A DNA stretch of 8,929 nucleotides from Acidimicrobiales bacterium (lineage in GTDB: Bacteria > Actinomycetota > Acidimicrobiia > Acidimicrobiales > Ilumatobacteraceae): the NCBI GenBank assembly GCA_030833305.1, contig JAURHL010000075.1, positions 1 through 8,929 of the forward strand, written 5' to 3'. Under the pieces are notes generated by a model. The model was not told the DNA's origin. It was given only the letters and a program-made list of their open reading frames with translations, and searched no databases. Shown piece after piece: positions 8,358 through 8,929 of the stretch. Position numbers and translations under genes: made by a program. How positions within the stretch are numbered: position 1 is the stretch's first letter; each line of letters opens with the position of its first letter.

Positions 8358-8929
8358 TCAGGCCGGATACGCGGGGAAGGCGGCGCACAGGGCGGCCACC
8401 TCGGCTTTGACCGCGGCCACCTTGGTCGCGTCGGACCGGTCGCGCAGGGCCCGGGCGATGAGGTCGGCGATGGTGTCCATCTGCGGTTCCTTCATGCCCT
8501 GGGTGGTCACCGACGGGGTGCCGATGCGCACGCCGGAGGTGACGAAGGGACTGCGGGGATCGTCGGGGATGGTGTTCTTGTTCAGGGTGATCCCGGCCAG
8601 ATCCAGCACCGCTTGGGCTTCCTTGCCGGTGAGTTCGGCATCGAAGGGGCGCAGGTCGACCACCATGAGGTGGCAGTCGGTACCGCCCGAAACCAAGCGG
8701 AATCCGTTGCGCGCCAGGGCGTTGGCCAGGGCCGAGGCATTGGCCACCACCTGGTGGGCGTAGGCCTTGAAGGCATCGGACGCGGCCTCGCGGAAGGCCA
8801 CGGCCTTGCCGGCGATGACGTGTTCCAGCGGACCGCCCTGCCAACCCGGGAACACGGCCTTGTCGATGGCCGCGGCGTGCTCGGCCGTGGACAAGATGCA
8901 TCCGCCGCGCGGACCGCGCAGGGTCTTGT
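8358..8929 (-). CDS. glyA: Serine hydroxymethyltransferase, 3' part (5' end outside window)
   Basis: PLP enzyme that interconverts serine and glycine and loads one-carbon units onto tetrahydrofolate. The last 189 codons are present. The first whole codon (8925-8927) is the lysine of the THK-T-L-R-G-P-R-G-G segment, which by homology is the residue that binds PLP. Downstream are FPGWQGGPLEHVIAGKAVAF, the region GGTDCHLMVVDL, GITLNKNTIPDDPRSPFVTS (with VRIGTPSVT just after), which contains the arginine that holds the substrate carboxylate, and a helical C-terminus. The gene ends with TGA at 8358, 35 bases before the wecA-type start, so co-transcription with it is possible. A frame also stays open through this gene in the wecA register, but that is a shadow. 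Identification is secure. Confidence 0.96.
   Translation of the reverse strand, partial: KTLRGPRGGCILSTAEHAAAIDKAVFPGWQGGPLEHVIAGKAVAFREAASDAFKAYAHQVVANASALANALARNGFRLVSGGTDCHLMVVDLRPFDAELTGKEAQAVLDLAGITLNKNTIPDDPRSPFVTSGVRIGTPSVTTQGMKEPQMDTIADLIARALRDRSDATKVAAVKAEVAALCAAFPAYPA

Noticed and set aside
6958..8763. A 601-codon open frame on the plus strand opposite the wecA-type gene, atpZ and glyA.
   Set aside because: Same codon-aligned shadow effect; the translation is rich in His, Gln, Asp and Gly and looks like reverse-strand noise, while the minus strand has clear conserved genes.
8323..8901. N-terminal continuation of the wecA-type frame to 8901.
   Set aside because: This part is the out-of-frame shadow of glyA: Arg/Gly-rich with no membrane helix. 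The enzyme's first helix starts just after the GTG at 8322.

Overview
The window is a compact stretch of a high-GC bacterial genome in which every recognisable gene lies on the minus strand, so transcription runs from high to low coordinates. In transcription order it holds: the 3' part of glyA (serine hydroxymethyltransferase), a wecA/tagO-type polyprenyl-phosphate GlcNAc-1-phosphate transferase, two small membrane genes of the atpZ and atpI kind, and then the F1Fo ATP synthase genes atpB (a), atpE (c), two separate b-type genes, atpH (delta), atpA (alpha), atpG (gamma) and the 5' part of atpD (beta). atpC (epsilon) would be expected just beyond the low-coordinate edge. No gap between genes exceeds about 70 bases, and three start/stop junctions are 4-base ATGA overlaps, so the atp genes almost certainly form one operon with translational coupling.

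The organism looks like an actinobacterium (Actinomycetota). The wecA-type gene directly upstream of the atp operon is the arrangement known from Mycobacterium, the c subunit carries the GPGIGIG and RQPEA segments familiar from high-GC Gram-positives, and codon use is strongly GC-biased. However, delta is a free-standing gene preceded by two b-type genes, whereas mycobacteria have one b gene and a b-delta fusion. This points to a lineage outside the Mycobacteriales; I suspect Acidimicrobiia or a relative, but this is inference from memory of gene layout and not a phylogeny.

Layout: 8358-8929 glyA (window opens at the catalytic lysine codon); 7123-8322 wecA-like; 6699-7052 atpZ-like; 6253-6702 atpI-like; 5439-6197 atpB; 5112-5378 atpE; 4447-5082 first b gene; 3914-4450 second b gene; 3390-3917 atpH; 1768-3357 atpA; 790-1764 atpG; 1-772 atpD. 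The Fo genes build the proton channel and c ring, the b pair and delta form the outer stalk, and alpha, beta and gamma make the catalytic head and rotor. The AtpZ/AtpI pair probably helps assemble or serve the c ring.

The window is mostly ordinary housekeeping DNA and I do not see a new biological system. The points worth a second look are details: a tail of about 28 residues on gamma, a first b subunit with a long two-cysteine N-terminal extension, the unfused b-b'-delta arrangement, a U-free leader in front of atpE, and two short hairpins at gene junctions. The very long open frames on the plus strand are codon-bias shadows.
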